Positions 43,194-52,536 of a DNA stretch of 64,000 nt are shown in pieces (position 1 is the stretch's first letter; every line of letters starts with the position of its first letter). The position numbers were made by a program, and so were the translations under genes. The notes under the pieces were generated by a model. That model saw nothing but the letters and a program-made list of their open reading frames with translations. It did not search any database and was not told the DNA's origin. The stretch is taken from NCBI RefSeq assembly GCF_021043395.1, contig NZ_JAJNKE010000001.1, positions 170,149 through 234,148 of the forward strand, written 5' to 3'. Origin of the DNA: Clostridium guangxiense. GTDB taxonomy: Bacteria > Bacillota > Clostridia > Clostridiales > Clostridiaceae.

Positions 43194-44333
43194 TTGTTAA
43201 AAAAGGAAGTTATAGCAATGATTTTAGCTGGTGGACAAGGTAGTCGTCTGGGCATACTTACCAGAAAAACTGCTAAACCAGCTGTTCCATTTGGAGGAAA
43301 ATATAAAATTATTGATTTTACATTAAGTAATTGTTCAAATTCTGGAATTGATACAGTTGGCGTTTTAACTCAATACAGACCTTTAGAACTAAACGCTCAC
43401 ATAGGTATAGGAAGCCCTTGGGATCTTGATAGAAACGACGGGGGAGTTAGTCTTCTTCCTCCTTATATGAAAGAAACTGGTGGAAATTGGTATAAAGGAA
43501 CAGCAAATGCAATTTATCAAAACAGGCACTTTGTAAACTCTTTTTCACCTGAATATGTAGTAATATTATCAGGGGATCATATTTACAAAATGGATTATTC
43601 TAAAATGCTGGACTACCATAAAGAAAAAAAAGCAGATGCAACCATAGCAGTAATTGAAGTACCTATAGAAGAAGCTAGCAGATTTGGCATTATGAATACA
43701 AATGAAGATAATGAAATATACGAATTTGAAGAAAAACCAAAAAAACCGAAAAGTAACCTAGCTTCAATGGGAATATATATTTTTAATTGGAAGCTTCTTG
43801 AAAAATACTTGCAACAAGATGAAGATGATGAAAAGTCTAGTAACGACTTTGGGAAAAATATAATTCCAAACATGTTAAATGATAAAAGGTCATTATATGC
43901 TTATCATTTTGATGGTTATTGGAAGGATGTTGGAACAATAGATAGTTTGTGGCAAGCAAACATGGATTTATTAAATGATAATAATGAACTAAACATATAT
44001 GATCCAGCCTGGAAAATATATTCTGTTAATCCTACACGTCCACCTCAATATATTGGCTGCGATTCAGATGTAAAAGGTTCTTTAATAGTTGAAGGCTGTG
44101 TAGTCTTGGGTGCTGTTCATAATTCAGTACTATTTCCAAATGTACATGTAGGTAATAATTCTATTATTAAAGATTCAGTTATTATGCCAAATGTAAATAT
44201 AGGCGATAACGTAATAATTAAAAAAGCTATTATCGGATGCAATTCTAAAGTATCAGATAATTGCAAAATTGGTGATGGGGAAAAAATTACCGTTATAGGC
44301 GAAGATAAGAAAATAAAAGAAGACTTAATCTGA
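43194..44333 (+). CDS. glgC: Glucose-1-phosphate adenylyltransferase, catalytic subunit
   Basis: Makes ADP-glucose for glycogen, 379 residues. It has the nucleotide-binding [46 protein letters not shown] and a C-terminal left-handed beta-helix ([25 protein letters not shown]). The start is TTG at 43194, with GGGAGGGG about 8 bases upstream. First gene of the glycogen operon; partner of GlgD. Confidence 0.95.
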   Translation: MLKKEVIAMILAGGQGSRLGILTRKTAKPAVPFGGKYKIIDFTLSNCSNSGIDTVGVLTQYRPLELNAHIGIGSPWDLDRNDGGVSLLPPYMKETGGNWYKGTANAIYQNRHFVNSFSPEYVVILSGDHIYKMDYSKMLDYHKEKKADATIAVIEVPIEEASRFGIMNTNEDNEIYEFEEKPKKPKSNLASMGIYIFNWKLLEKYLQQDEDDEKSSNDFGKNIIPNMLNDKRSLYAYHFDGYWKDVGTIDSLWQANMDLLNDNNELNIYDPAWKIYSVNPTRPPQYIGCDSDVKGSLIVEGCVVLGAVHNSVLFPNVHVGNNSIIKDSVIMPNVNIGDNVIIKKAIIGCNSKVSDNCKIGDGEKITVIGEDKKIKEDLI

Positions 44334-44349
44334 TAAATGAGGTGGAAAA

Positions 44350-45462
44350 ATGTTAAATGATTATATGTCAATTTTAACTTTAAGTGAAGATGATGCATCT
44401 ATAAAAGTACTTACGAAAAAAAGACCTTTGGCTTCAATTCCAGTAGCTGGAAGATACAGAATCATAGATTTTGTTCTTTCAAATCTTGTAAACTCGGGAA
44501 TAAGAAATGTAGGAATACTAACTGAAGGGAACTCAAGATCGCTTATTGACCACCTTGGTTCTGGCAAGCCTTGGGACCTTGATAGAAAATTAAATGGTCT
44601 TTTTGTATTTAGTTTTGGTGGAGTAAACTCATATCTCAGTGATATTGAAATGCTAAAAAATAATATGGAGTATATATACAGAAGTAAGCAATCAAAAATT
44701 ATAATCTCTTCATCCTTTATGATATGTAATATTAACTATGAGAAAGCAGCAAAATTCCATGAAGAATCTGGCAGCGATATTACTATAATATACAAAAAAA
44801 TCACTGACGGTAAAACGCACTTTCTAAATCGTAACATTCTTAATTTGAATGAAAATTCTGAAGTTTTAGGTATAGGTAAAAATATAGGTACAGAAAATAA
44901 TCAAAACATATCCATGGAAATGTTTATAATGGATAAAAGTTTGTTAATAAACATATTAAATTCTTGCATAAAAACAGGTTTCTGGTCTACAATTTCTGAG
45001 TGGATTTATAGAAATTGCAACAATCTAAATATCAATGGGTATGAATTTAAAGGTTACTTAAAGTGCATCGATTCAATTCAATCTTACTATGAAGCTAATA
45101 TGGACATGCTGAGCCTTGATATAAACAAAGAACTTTTTTTTAGTAATGGTCTTATATACACTAAGGTAATGGATGAAGCTCCTACAAAATACTTTAACGG
45201 CTCATATGTATGTAATTCACTTATAGCTAATGGTTCCTTGATTCAAGGATTTGTAACAAATAGCATAATATCAAGAAGAGTAATAATTCATAAAGGTGCA
45301 AAAGTTAGAAACTGCATTATAATGCAGAATTGCGAGATAAAGGAAAACGCTAAACTTACAAATGTAATAATAGATAAAAATGTTCTAATTGAAGAAGGTA
45401 AAGAATTAAAAGGTGATAAGGAATACCCTGTTGTTATTGAAAAACGTTCTCTTTACCAATAA
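44350..45462 (+). CDS. glgD: GlgD, regulatory subunit of ADP-glucose pyrophosphorylase
   Basis: A 370-residue GlgC paralogue. It keeps RPLASIPVAGRYRIIDFVLSNLVNSGIRNVGILTEGN and the C-terminal beta-helix, but lacks the GGxGxRL nucleotide loop and the catalytic GDH-type aspartate context, as expected for the GlgD partner that tunes GlgC in Firmicutes. It follows glgC by 16 bases and is followed by glgA. Confidence 0.93.
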   Translation: MLNDYMSILTLSEDDASIKVLTKKRPLASIPVAGRYRIIDFVLSNLVNSGIRNVGILTEGNSRSLIDHLGSGKPWDLDRKLNGLFVFSFGGVNSYLSDIEMLKNNMEYIYRSKQSKIIISSSFMICNINYEKAAKFHEESGSDITIIYKKITDGKTHFLNRNILNLNENSEVLGIGKNIGTENNQNISMEMFIMDKSLLINILNSCIKTGFWSTISEWIYRNCNNLNINGYEFKGYLKCIDSIQSYYEANMDMLSLDINKELFFSNGLIYTKVMDEAPTKYFNGSYVCNSLIANGSLIQGFVTNSIISRRVIIHKGAKVRNCIIMQNCEIKENAKLTNVIIDKNVLIEEGKELKGDKEYPVVIEKRSLYQ

Positions 45463-45503
45463 TTATAAACATGATGTAAAAATATTATAATGGAGATGAT
45501 TAC

Positions 45504-46940
45504 TTGAAAGTACTATTTGCTGCTTCAGAAAGTTTTCCTTTTTTGAAAACTGGAGGACTTGGTGATGTCGCCTATGCTCTTCCAAAGGCTCTTAGAAAGT
45601 TAGGTATAGATGCAAGGGTTATAATTCCTAAATATTCAGACATTCCAGAAAATTTCAAATATAACACTCATCATATTGCAAGTTTTAACGTTCCTGTTGG
45701 ATGGAGAAGTCAATATGGTGGACTAGAGTACTATGAATATGATGGTATACCATTTTATTTCATAGATAATGATTACTACTTTAAAAGAGCTGGATGCTAT
45801 GGGTATTATGATGATGGTGAAAGATTTGCTTATTTCTCCAGAGCAATTTTACAAGCTATAACTTATATGGGAGATTTCAATCCTGACGTAATCCACTGCA
45901 ACGATTGGCAAACATCAATGATACCAGTTTTATTAAAGGAGCACTACAGAGATTATTCAAACTACAATCACATAAAAACAATTTATACTATACACAATTT
46001 AAAGTATCAAGGAGTTTTTGATAAAAGCGTTCTAAATGAGCTTTTATGCTTAAATGAAGGATATTTTAATGAAAATTGCTTAAAGTTTTATGATGGCGTT
46101 TCATATATGAAAGGTGGTTTGCTATTTGCCGATAAAATTTCAACTGTAAGCAATACTTATGCTCAGGAAATAAAAACTCCATATTACGGTGAACATCTTC
46201 ATGGTATAATGCAATCAAGATCTAACGATTTATGGGGAATAGTAAATGGAATAGACTATGATTTAATGAACCCTAGCACAGATAGAAATTTGTTTTTTAA
46301 TTTTGATTCAAACAGCCTTTATAATAAAACAAAAAACAAAACTGAACTCCAAAAAATGCTTAATCTCACACCTAGCGAAGGAACTCCTTTAATAGGAATT
46401 GTGTCTAGGCTTGTAGACCAAAAAGGATTTGATTTAATTGCTTGCGTCCTTGAAGAATTACTTCAAGATGGAATACAGCTTGTAGTACTCGGTACAGGTG
46501 AAAGAAAATATGAGGATATGTTTAAATACTTCGCATGGAAATATCCAAATAAACTATCTGCAAATATATATTTTGACAGCAGTCTTGCTCAAAAAATATA
46601 TGCAGCTTCTGATATGTTCCTTATGCCATCATTATTTGAGCCCTGTGGAATAGGACAGCTTATAGCTTTAAGATATGGCAGCCTCCCTATTGTTCGTGAA
46701 ACTGGTGGTCTAAAAGATACTGTTCAACCATTTAATCCTTGCAATGGAGAAGGTAATGGCTTTTCATTTACTAATTACAATGCTTATGATATGCTTCATG
46801 TAATTAGAAATGCTGAATATTTTTATTATAACGAAAAGGATAATTGGACAAAACTTGTTAAAAGAGCAATGAGTGAAAATAACAGTTGGGATAATTCGGC
46901 TAAAACTTATATAAATCTATATAATTCAGTACTTTATTAA
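45504..46940 (+). CDS. glgA: Glycogen synthase
   Basis: GT5 ADP-glucose-dependent glycogen synthase, 478 residues. The N-terminus VLFAASESFPFLKTGGLGDVAYALPKAL contains the KTGGL ADP-glucose motif; IGIVSRLVDQKGFDLI and MPSLFEPCGIGQLIALRYGSLPIVRETGGLKDTV are in the C-terminal domain. The start is TTG with GGAGATG upstream. No branching enzyme or phosphorylase is in this window. Confidence 0.96.
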   Translation: MKVLFAASESFPFLKTGGLGDVAYALPKALRKLGIDARVIIPKYSDIPENFKYNTHHIASFNVPVGWRSQYGGLEYYEYDGIPFYFIDNDYYFKRAGCYGYYDDGERFAYFSRAILQAITYMGDFNPDVIHCNDWQTSMIPVLLKEHYRDYSNYNHIKTIYTIHNLKYQGVFDKSVLNELLCLNEGYFNENCLKFYDGVSYMKGGLLFADKISTVSNTYAQEIKTPYYGEHLHGIMQSRSNDLWGIVNGIDYDLMNPSTDRNLFFNFDSNSLYNKTKNKTELQKMLNLTPSEGTPLIGIVSRLVDQKGFDLIACVLEELLQDGIQLVVLGTGERKYEDMFKYFAWKYPNKLSANIYFDSSLAQKIYAASDMFLMPSLFEPCGIGQLIALRYGSLPIVRETGGLKDTVQPFNPCNGEGNGFSFTNYNAYDMLHVIRNAEYFYYNEKDNWTKLVKRAMSENNSWDNSAKTYINLYNSVLY

Positions 46941-47010
46941 AATAATACTATGTTTCAAAAGGATATTCATAAAATTTTTATATAAATTATATTGTAAGGA
47001 GATTGAGGAT

Positions 47011-47586
47011 ATGAAAAAAAGTAATGTAAAAAAGTCGACTTCAACAAAAACTAGTTCTACTGACCATATAAATACTAGCATAAAAAAAGCTACTGAAACT
47101 TCTATTGTTAAATCTTCTTCTACTGGAACTAAAAATATTTTAGAAGCTAAGGAAACAAGCACAATAACATTGACTAAACCTTCAACCGAAACTCCTAAGG
47201 ATATTAACTGCGAAACAAAAGAACAATGTGAAACAAATAAAAAATCCGAAGACAAGAAAGTTGAAGAGTCCACAGTTGATTTTACTTTTAAAGTAAACAA
47301 CAAAACATCATACTTCGGTGAAGAATTATATGTATGTGGAAATATTAAGGAACTTGGAAATTGGGATATCAAAAATGCCTTTAATCTGACTACTGATGAA
47401 AATTTATATCCAAGCTGGAAAGGAACTATTGCACTACCTATAGATACTTATATTGAATTTAAATTTGTATCTGTAGGAAATGATGGAACAAATGAAAACA
47501 TAATTTGGGAAAACGGAGAAAATAGAGCTGCTACTATAACAAAAGACTCTGATAAATACGAAAGTGACTGGAATGGAGCAAAGTAA
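47011..47586 (+). CDS. Protein with C-terminal starch-binding (CBM20-like) domain
   Basis: A 191-residue protein. Residues 1-90 are a low-complexity Lys/Ser/Thr-rich, probably disordered tail without signal peptide. Residues about 90-190 read as a starch-binding module: VDFTFKVNNKTSYFGEELYVCGNIKELGNWD, SWKGTIALPIDTYIEFKFV and IIWENGENRAATI. It lies 70 bases after glgA and is probably the last gene of the operon. With no export signal it would bind glycogen inside the cell; an anchoring or granule role is inference. Confidence 0.85.
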   Translation: MKKSNVKKSTSTKTSSTDHINTSIKKATETSIVKSSSTGTKNILEAKETSTITLTKPSTETPKDINCETKEQCETNKKSEDKKVEESTVDFTFKVNNKTSYFGEELYVCGNIKELGNWDIKNAFNLTTDENLYPSWKGTIALPIDTYIEFKFVSVGNDGTNENIIWENGENRAATITKDSDKYESDWNGAK

Positions 47587-47625
47587 TATTTTTTCGGCAC
47601 ATTAAATAAAGGCTATAAATCTAAA

Positions 47626-47713
47626 GTTAAAAATCTAAAAAAGACTAAGAACTTTTAATAACTCGCTTTGCTCAAACAGATTGAAAGTTCTAAGTCTTTT
47701 TTAGATTTTCAAC
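47626..47713. terminator. Bidirectional 30-bp hairpin terminator
   Basis: Two 30-base arms (28 of 30 pair) around a 28-base loop, between the convergent starch-binding protein and metal ATPase genes. T- and A-rich runs within the arms fit termination on both strands. The loop contains AACTCGCTTTGCTC, a module also found in the family 1 palindromes. Confidence 0.75.
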
Positions 47714-47777
47714 TAAAATTTATTAGCTTCTATTTAAATCGTGCTTTCAAAAAAATTACCTTGCTCAACAGATATAA

Positions 47778-49898
47778 TCAGTCTATTCTCAGTACTCTAA
47801 GTGAATTAACTACTGCTATGAGTGCTACTCCTGTATCAGCAAATACAGCTTCCCATATATTGGCATATCCAAGTGCTCCCAAAGTAAGAACTACAAGTTT
47901 TATTCCTATTGCAAATATAATATTTTGCCATACAACTTTGTTTGTCTTTTTAGCTATCTTTATAGCAGTATATATTTTATGAAGTTCATCATTCATTATT
48001 ACAACATCTGAAGCCTCTACTGCTGCATCTGAACCAACGCTCCCCATTGATATTCCAACATCTGCCCTTGCAAGAACTGGCGCATCGTTTATACCATCTC
48101 CTACAAAAGCAATTCTAGAATCAGTTTTTTTACTGTACATATCTTCTATCTTTTGAACTTTATCCTGAGGTAAAAGTTCAGCAAAAACTTCGTCTATACC
48201 TATCTTATTTGCTACTATAGAAGCCGGTTTTTTATTATCTCCTGTAAGCATTACAGTTTTAACTCCAATAGCTTTTAATTCCTTAACAGCCTGTACAGCG
48301 TCTTTCTTTATATTATCTGAAATAACAATATATCCTGCATATACACCATCAACAGATGCATGCACAATAGTTCCAAAAACTTCATTTAAATCAATTTTAG
48401 AAACTTCTACTTTATTCTGTTCCATGAAATTAGCATTTCCAATACAAGCAGTTTTTCCAAAAATTTCAGCTTGTACTCCAAATCCAGATACTTCTTTATA
48501 ATTTGAAATAATATCTTTTTTAATATCATCCTTATATGCACCACGTATTGAAATTGCTATAGGGTGATTTGAAAAGACTTCAGCATACGCTGCATATTTT
48601 AAAACTTCTTCATCAGAAAATCCATTATAAGCTTGAATTTTGTTGACATTAAATTTTCCTTCAGTAAGCGTTCCTGTCTTATCAAACACTACAGTATTTA
48701 TATTTTTTAAAGCTTCAATATAATTTCCGCCTTTAACTAAAATACCTTGCTTTGAAGCACTTCCAATTCCTCCAAAAAAGCTTAACGGTACAGATAATAT
48801 GATTGCACATGGACATGATGCTACAAGAAATACAAGTGCTCTATAAATCCAATTTGAAAATACTGCATTTTTTAGAACTAGTGGTGGTACAATTGCTAGA
48901 AATAAGGCAATACAAACTACTGCTGGTGTATAATATCTTGCAAATTTTGTTATAAATTTTTCAGTAACAGCCTTTTTAGAAGATGCATTCTCAACTAAAT
49001 CAAGTATTTTTGATACTGTAGACTCTTTAAATTCCTTAGTAACTTCTATTTTTAAAAGTCCTTCTTTGTTTATAGAACCAGAAAAAACTTCACTGTTGAT
49101 TTTCGCCTTCCTAGGAACAGATTCACCAGTTACAGCCGATGTATCAAGCATTGACTCTCCTTCTATAACAGTTCCATCCAATGGAACTTTCTCACCAGGC
49201 TTTACAAGTATTGTGTTTCCAACAGCAACTTCCTCTGGATTGACCCTATTAACATTCTCACCTTCTATAAGATTTGCAAAATCTGGTTTTATGTCCATAA
49301 GTGCCGATATAGATTTTCTAGATTTTTCAACTGCCGCATCTTGAAGAAACTCTCCTATTTGATAAAAAATCATAACAGAAACTGCTTCTGGATACTCTTT
49401 TATGGCAAAAGCTCCTATAGTAGCAACTACCATTAAAAAATTCTCATCAAATATTTGTCCTTTTCCTATATTTTTTATAGACCTTATTAAAACGTCTCCT
49501 CCAACAATAATATAGCTTATAACATAAAGGATTAAATCTATGGTTTTAGGAAATTTAAAAATATACGCTGCTATAAAGATTACAACTCCTACTGCAAACC
49601 TTATGATGTCAGCCTTACTTGTCTCTTCTTCCTCATGGTCATCCTTTGACATATCATTCAAATTAATAACCTTTACTTCGTCTTCGATACTTTTTACTAT
49701 TCCTATTATTTTATTTTCTGTTACCTCAGCGTCACTTTTCTTATACATCTGTATTGTAAGCTTTTTTGTAACAAAATCTAAATTTACAGTCTCTATTTCT
49801 TCAAGTTCATTTACTTTGTTTTCTATTTTAGCTGCACAATTAGCACAGCAAAGCCCTTCGAGATAAAATTGCTTTTTTAGCGCACTACCACTTTCCAT
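47778..49898 (-). CDS. Heavy-metal P1B-type ATPase (Zn/Cd/Pb export type)
   Basis: Membrane metal pump of about 706 residues. An N-terminal HMA domain has the GLCCANCAAKIENKV metal site. Transmembrane segments flank the actuator domain (DTSAVTGESVPR). The ion-path motif is SCPCAIILSVP, and the phosphorylation site is VFDKTGTLTEG with VGDGINDAPVL near the C-terminus. CPC with the adjacent ArsR gene suggests Zn, Cd or Pb efflux. Start ATG at 49898 has AGGAG 8 bases upstream; an earlier in-frame GTG overlaps the RBS. Confidence 0.93.
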   Translation of the reverse strand: MESGSALKKQFYLEGLCCANCAAKIENKVNELEEIETVNLDFVTKKLTIQMYKKSDAEVTENKIIGIVKSIEDEVKVINLNDMSKDDHEEEETSKADIIRFAVGVVIFIAAYIFKFPKTIDLILYVISYIIVGGDVLIRSIKNIGKGQIFDENFLMVVATIGAFAIKEYPEAVSVMIFYQIGEFLQDAAVEKSRKSISALMDIKPDFANLIEGENVNRVNPEEVAVGNTILVKPGEKVPLDGTVIEGESMLDTSAVTGESVPRKAKINSEVFSGSINKEGLLKIEVTKEFKESTVSKILDLVENASSKKAVTEKFITKFARYYTPAVVCIALFLAIVPPLVLKNAVFSNWIYRALVFLVASCPCAIILSVPLSFFGGIGSASKQGILVKGGNYIEALKNINTVVFDKTGTLTEGKFNVNKIQAYNGFSDEEVLKYAAYAEVFSNHPIAISIRGAYKDDIKKDIISNYKEVSGFGVQAEIFGKTACIGNANFMEQNKVEVSKIDLNEVFGTIVHASVDGVYAGYIVISDNIKKDAVQAVKELKAIGVKTVMLTGDNKKPASIVANKIGIDEVFAELLPQDKVQKIEDMYSKKTDSRIAFVGDGINDAPVLARADVGISMGSVGSDAAVEASDVVIMNDELHKIYTAIKIAKKTNKVVWQNIIFAIGIKLVVLTLGALGYANIWEAVFADTGVALIAVVNSLRVLRID

Positions 49899-49918
49899 CT
49901 TTACCACTCCTAGCTTTG

Positions 49919-50284
49919 TTATTTTTCTCTTATATGCATAATTCCCATGTTAAATATACCTTTTATATGCTCATCATCTAGTGAATAATATACGACCTTT
50001 CCCTCTCTCCTATACTTAACCAGCTTAGCTTGCCTTAATATCTTTAATTGATGTGATATAGCAGACTGCTTCATGTTTAAAAGACAAGTTATGTCGCACA
50101 CACACATTTCAGAATTAAATAATGCACATATTATTTTTATTCTTGTACTATCTCCAAAAATTTTAAATAAATCTGATAAATCACTAAGCTCTTCGTCTTC
50201 TGGCATAATCTCTTTTACTTTTTTTATAACATCAACGTGAATAACATTATTTTCACATTTAAGTGCATTTTCTTCTTCACTCAT
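49919..50284 (-). CDS. ArsR/SmtB family metal-sensing repressor
   Basis: A 121-residue winged-helix repressor. It carries the ELCVCDL-like metal site as SEMCVCDITCLLNMKQSAISHQLKILRQAKLVKYRREGKVVYYSL and an N-terminal cysteine (ALKCENNVIH), both seen in CadC-type Cd/Pb/Zn sensors. It precedes the P-type ATPase by about 20 bases on the same strand and probably represses both through the operator at 50322-50355. Confidence 0.93.
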   Translation of the reverse strand: MSEEENALKCENNVIHVDVIKKVKEIMPEDEELSDLSDLFKIFGDSTRIKIICALFNSEMCVCDITCLLNMKQSAISHQLKILRQAKLVKYRREGKVVYYSLDDEHIKGIFNMGIMHIREK

Positions 50285-50321
50285 ATGCTAACAACTCCTT
50301 ATTGGTGAAATAATCATTCTA

Positions 50322-50355
50322 ATGAACATATGAACATTTATTCATGTGTTCATAT
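50322..50355. promoter_or_regulatory. ArsR/SmtB-type operator
   Basis: Overlapping inverted repeats with ATGAACAT twice on the left and TTCATGTGTTCATAT on the right. TGAACA-N4-TTCA matches the known zinc/cadmium SmtB-family operator pattern, and it lies 38 bases upstream of the repressor gene. Confidence 0.75.
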
Positions 50356-50473
50356 ATAATATATCACCTTTGTCATTAAAAAACAATATAAAATTATGTT
50401 TTTGTATCAATTTTGAGAAAAAAAACATAATATAATTTATAAACTATATTATAAAAGAATGGTGATATAAGTT

Positions 50474-52312
50474 ATGTGTGGTATTGCAGGATTTGTCAAC
50501 TTTCAAAAAAATCTAACTGGATATAATAAAGTAATAGAACTTATGACTGACACTTTAAAAAAAAGAGGACCAGATTCTCATGGTTATTATATATCTAAAA
50601 ACGCACTTCTTGGACATAGACGTCTTATAGTAGTAGACCCTAAAGGCGGAAACCAACCTATGATAAAATTGCACAATGGTAAAAAGTACATTATAGTCTA
50701 TAATGGTGAACTTTATAACACAGAGGACGTAAGAAAACTTCTAATAAAAGCAGGCTATACTTTTGACTCTTATTCAGATACTGAGGTTTTATTAACTGCT
50801 TATATACATTGGGGAAAAGATTGTTTAAAACACATAAATGGAATTTTTGCATTTGGAGTTTACTCGGAAAATGATGAAAAACTTTTTCTTGCCAGAGACC
50901 CACTTGGTGTAAAACCTTTATTTTATACCTTAAAAGATCACAATCTTATATTTGGTTCAGAAATAAAAACCCTTCTTGCAAATCCTTTGGTTGAACCAGT
51001 ACTTACAGAGGAAGGACTTACTGAAATTTTTGCTTTAGGACCTGCAAGAAACCTTGGCAGTGGAGTTTTAAAGGATATATATGACGTTCCACCTGCTAAC
51101 TATCTTGAATTTACCCCCCATTCCTTAGAGCTTCATGAATACTGGGAACTTACTTGCTATGATCATACGGAAAATGTTGAGGAAACGGCTGATCACATTA
51201 GAAGTATATTAGTTGATGCGATAAAAAGACAACTTTACGCTGATGTGCCAGTTTGCACTTTTTTATCAGGTGGTCTTGATTCCAGTATAATATCTGCCGT
51301 GGCAGCAAAAGAATTTAAAAAGCAAGGCAAAACTTTAAACACCTATTCCATAGATTATAAAGATAATGATTTGTATTTTAAAAATGATAATTTTGTAATA
51401 ACCCCTGATAGTGTATGGGCTGAAAAAGTTCATCAGTTTATTGGAAGTAATCATCACAAGATAATAAACAACAATGCTGATTTAGCTCACGCTTTAAAGG
51501 AAGCAGTTGAAGCAAATGATATTCCAGGAATGGCGGATATAGATTCTTCTCTATATTTATTCTGCAAAGGTGTCAGAAAAGACAATATAGTTGCGCTATC
51601 CGGTGAATGTGCCGATGAAATATTTGGAGGATACCCTTGGTTTGTAAGAAAAGAAATGTTGGAAGCTAAAACTTTTCCTTGGTCAAGGTTTGTAAAAGAA
51701 AGAAGCAGTCTACTTTCTCCTGAATTTAAATCAATAAATCTTCAAGAATTCGTAGATAAAAAGTATAAAGAAAATTTAAAAAATGTGCCTTATCTTGACA
51801 CCGATACCCCTTATGCACGAAAAATGAGGGAACTTGTATATTTAAATATAAAATGGTTTATGATAACGCTACTTACAAGAAAAGATAGAATGAGTATGGC
51901 TAATAGTCTTGAAGTTAGAGTTCCTTTTGCAGACTATAGACTAGTTGAATATGCTTATAATATTCCACCCGAGATGAGATTTTATGGTAATAGGGAAAAG
52001 GGCATATTGAGAAAAGCGGCTGAAGGTATACTCCCTCAAGATGTAATTGAAAGAAAAAAGAGTCCATATCCAAAGACCTTTGATCCTGGATATACTTCTA
52101 TAGTTCAAAACTGGCTTAAAGAAATCATAAATGATAAAACCTCACCTATTTTAGATATAATAGATTTAAAAAATGTTAAAGAACTTGTTGAAACTGGAGG
52201 AACTTCATACAAAACTCCATGGTTTGGTCAGCTTATGAAAGGTCCTCAACTCATTGCCTATTTGATACAGCTAAATATTTGGCTTAAAGAATACAAGGTA
52301 AAACTTATTTAG
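50474..52312 (+). CDS. asnB: Asparagine synthase, glutamine-hydrolysing
   Basis: A 612-residue class II amidotransferase. The N-terminal glutaminase uses Cys2 (MCGIAGFVNF) and has RGPDSHGYY and YNGELYN; the synthetase domain has the PP-loop FLSGGLDSSIISAVAA and DRMSMANSLEVRVPF. Length is standard. It makes asparagine from aspartate, glutamine and ATP. It is transcribed alone, with no clear partner nearby. Confidence 0.95.
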   Translation: MCGIAGFVNFQKNLTGYNKVIELMTDTLKKRGPDSHGYYISKNALLGHRRLIVVDPKGGNQPMIKLHNGKKYIIVYNGELYNTEDVRKLLIKAGYTFDSYSDTEVLLTAYIHWGKDCLKHINGIFAFGVYSENDEKLFLARDPLGVKPLFYTLKDHNLIFGSEIKTLLANPLVEPVLTEEGLTEIFALGPARNLGSGVLKDIYDVPPANYLEFTPHSLELHEYWELTCYDHTENVEETADHIRSILVDAIKRQLYADVPVCTFLSGGLDSSIISAVAAKEFKKQGKTLNTYSIDYKDNDLYFKNDNFVITPDSVWAEKVHQFIGSNHHKIINNNADLAHALKEAVEANDIPGMADIDSSLYLFCKGVRKDNIVALSGECADEIFGGYPWFVRKEMLEAKTFPWSRFVKERSSLLSPEFKSINLQEFVDKKYKENLKNVPYLDTDTPYARKMRELVYLNIKWFMITLLTRKDRMSMANSLEVRVPFADYRLVEYAYNIPPEMRFYGNREKGILRKAAEGILPQDVIERKKSPYPKTFDPGYTSIVQNWLKEIINDKTSPILDIIDLKNVKELVETGGTSYKTPWFGQLMKGPQLIAYLIQLNIWLKEYKVKLI

Positions 52313-52536
52313 ATGATACCTGAAAGGCTAAAATTGTAAAATACTTAGATATTTCAATTGTCTGAGCATTCTTTCAGCGAGTAAACATGCACGGGGCATG
52401 GGCTAATATATATATGCGTAATACAAGTTAAAGAAGGATAATGGGATTATATCCCAAACCTCGTGTATGATCGTTATCCTTCTATACCCTGAGCAGGTAC
52501 TCGCTTAAATTCACCACTTAGATTTATAGAATTTTT
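52313..52536. repeat. Structured intergenic element with AAGGATAAT core
   Basis: Between the convergent asnB and PBP2 genes. An outer inverted repeat AGCGAGTA (52376-52383)/TACTCGCT (52498-52505) encloses AGAAGGATAA/TTATCCTTCT (52432-52483), which encloses GGGAT/ATCCC (52443-52455), followed by AAACCTCGTGTATGAT as in the repeats at 1-225. The inner stem has A-T where those repeats have C-G. No gene is visible. Confidence 0.75.

Noticed and set aside
50400-50473. T-box or other riboswitch before asnB
   Set aside because: The leader is too short and lacks T-box sequence or a terminator hairpin.
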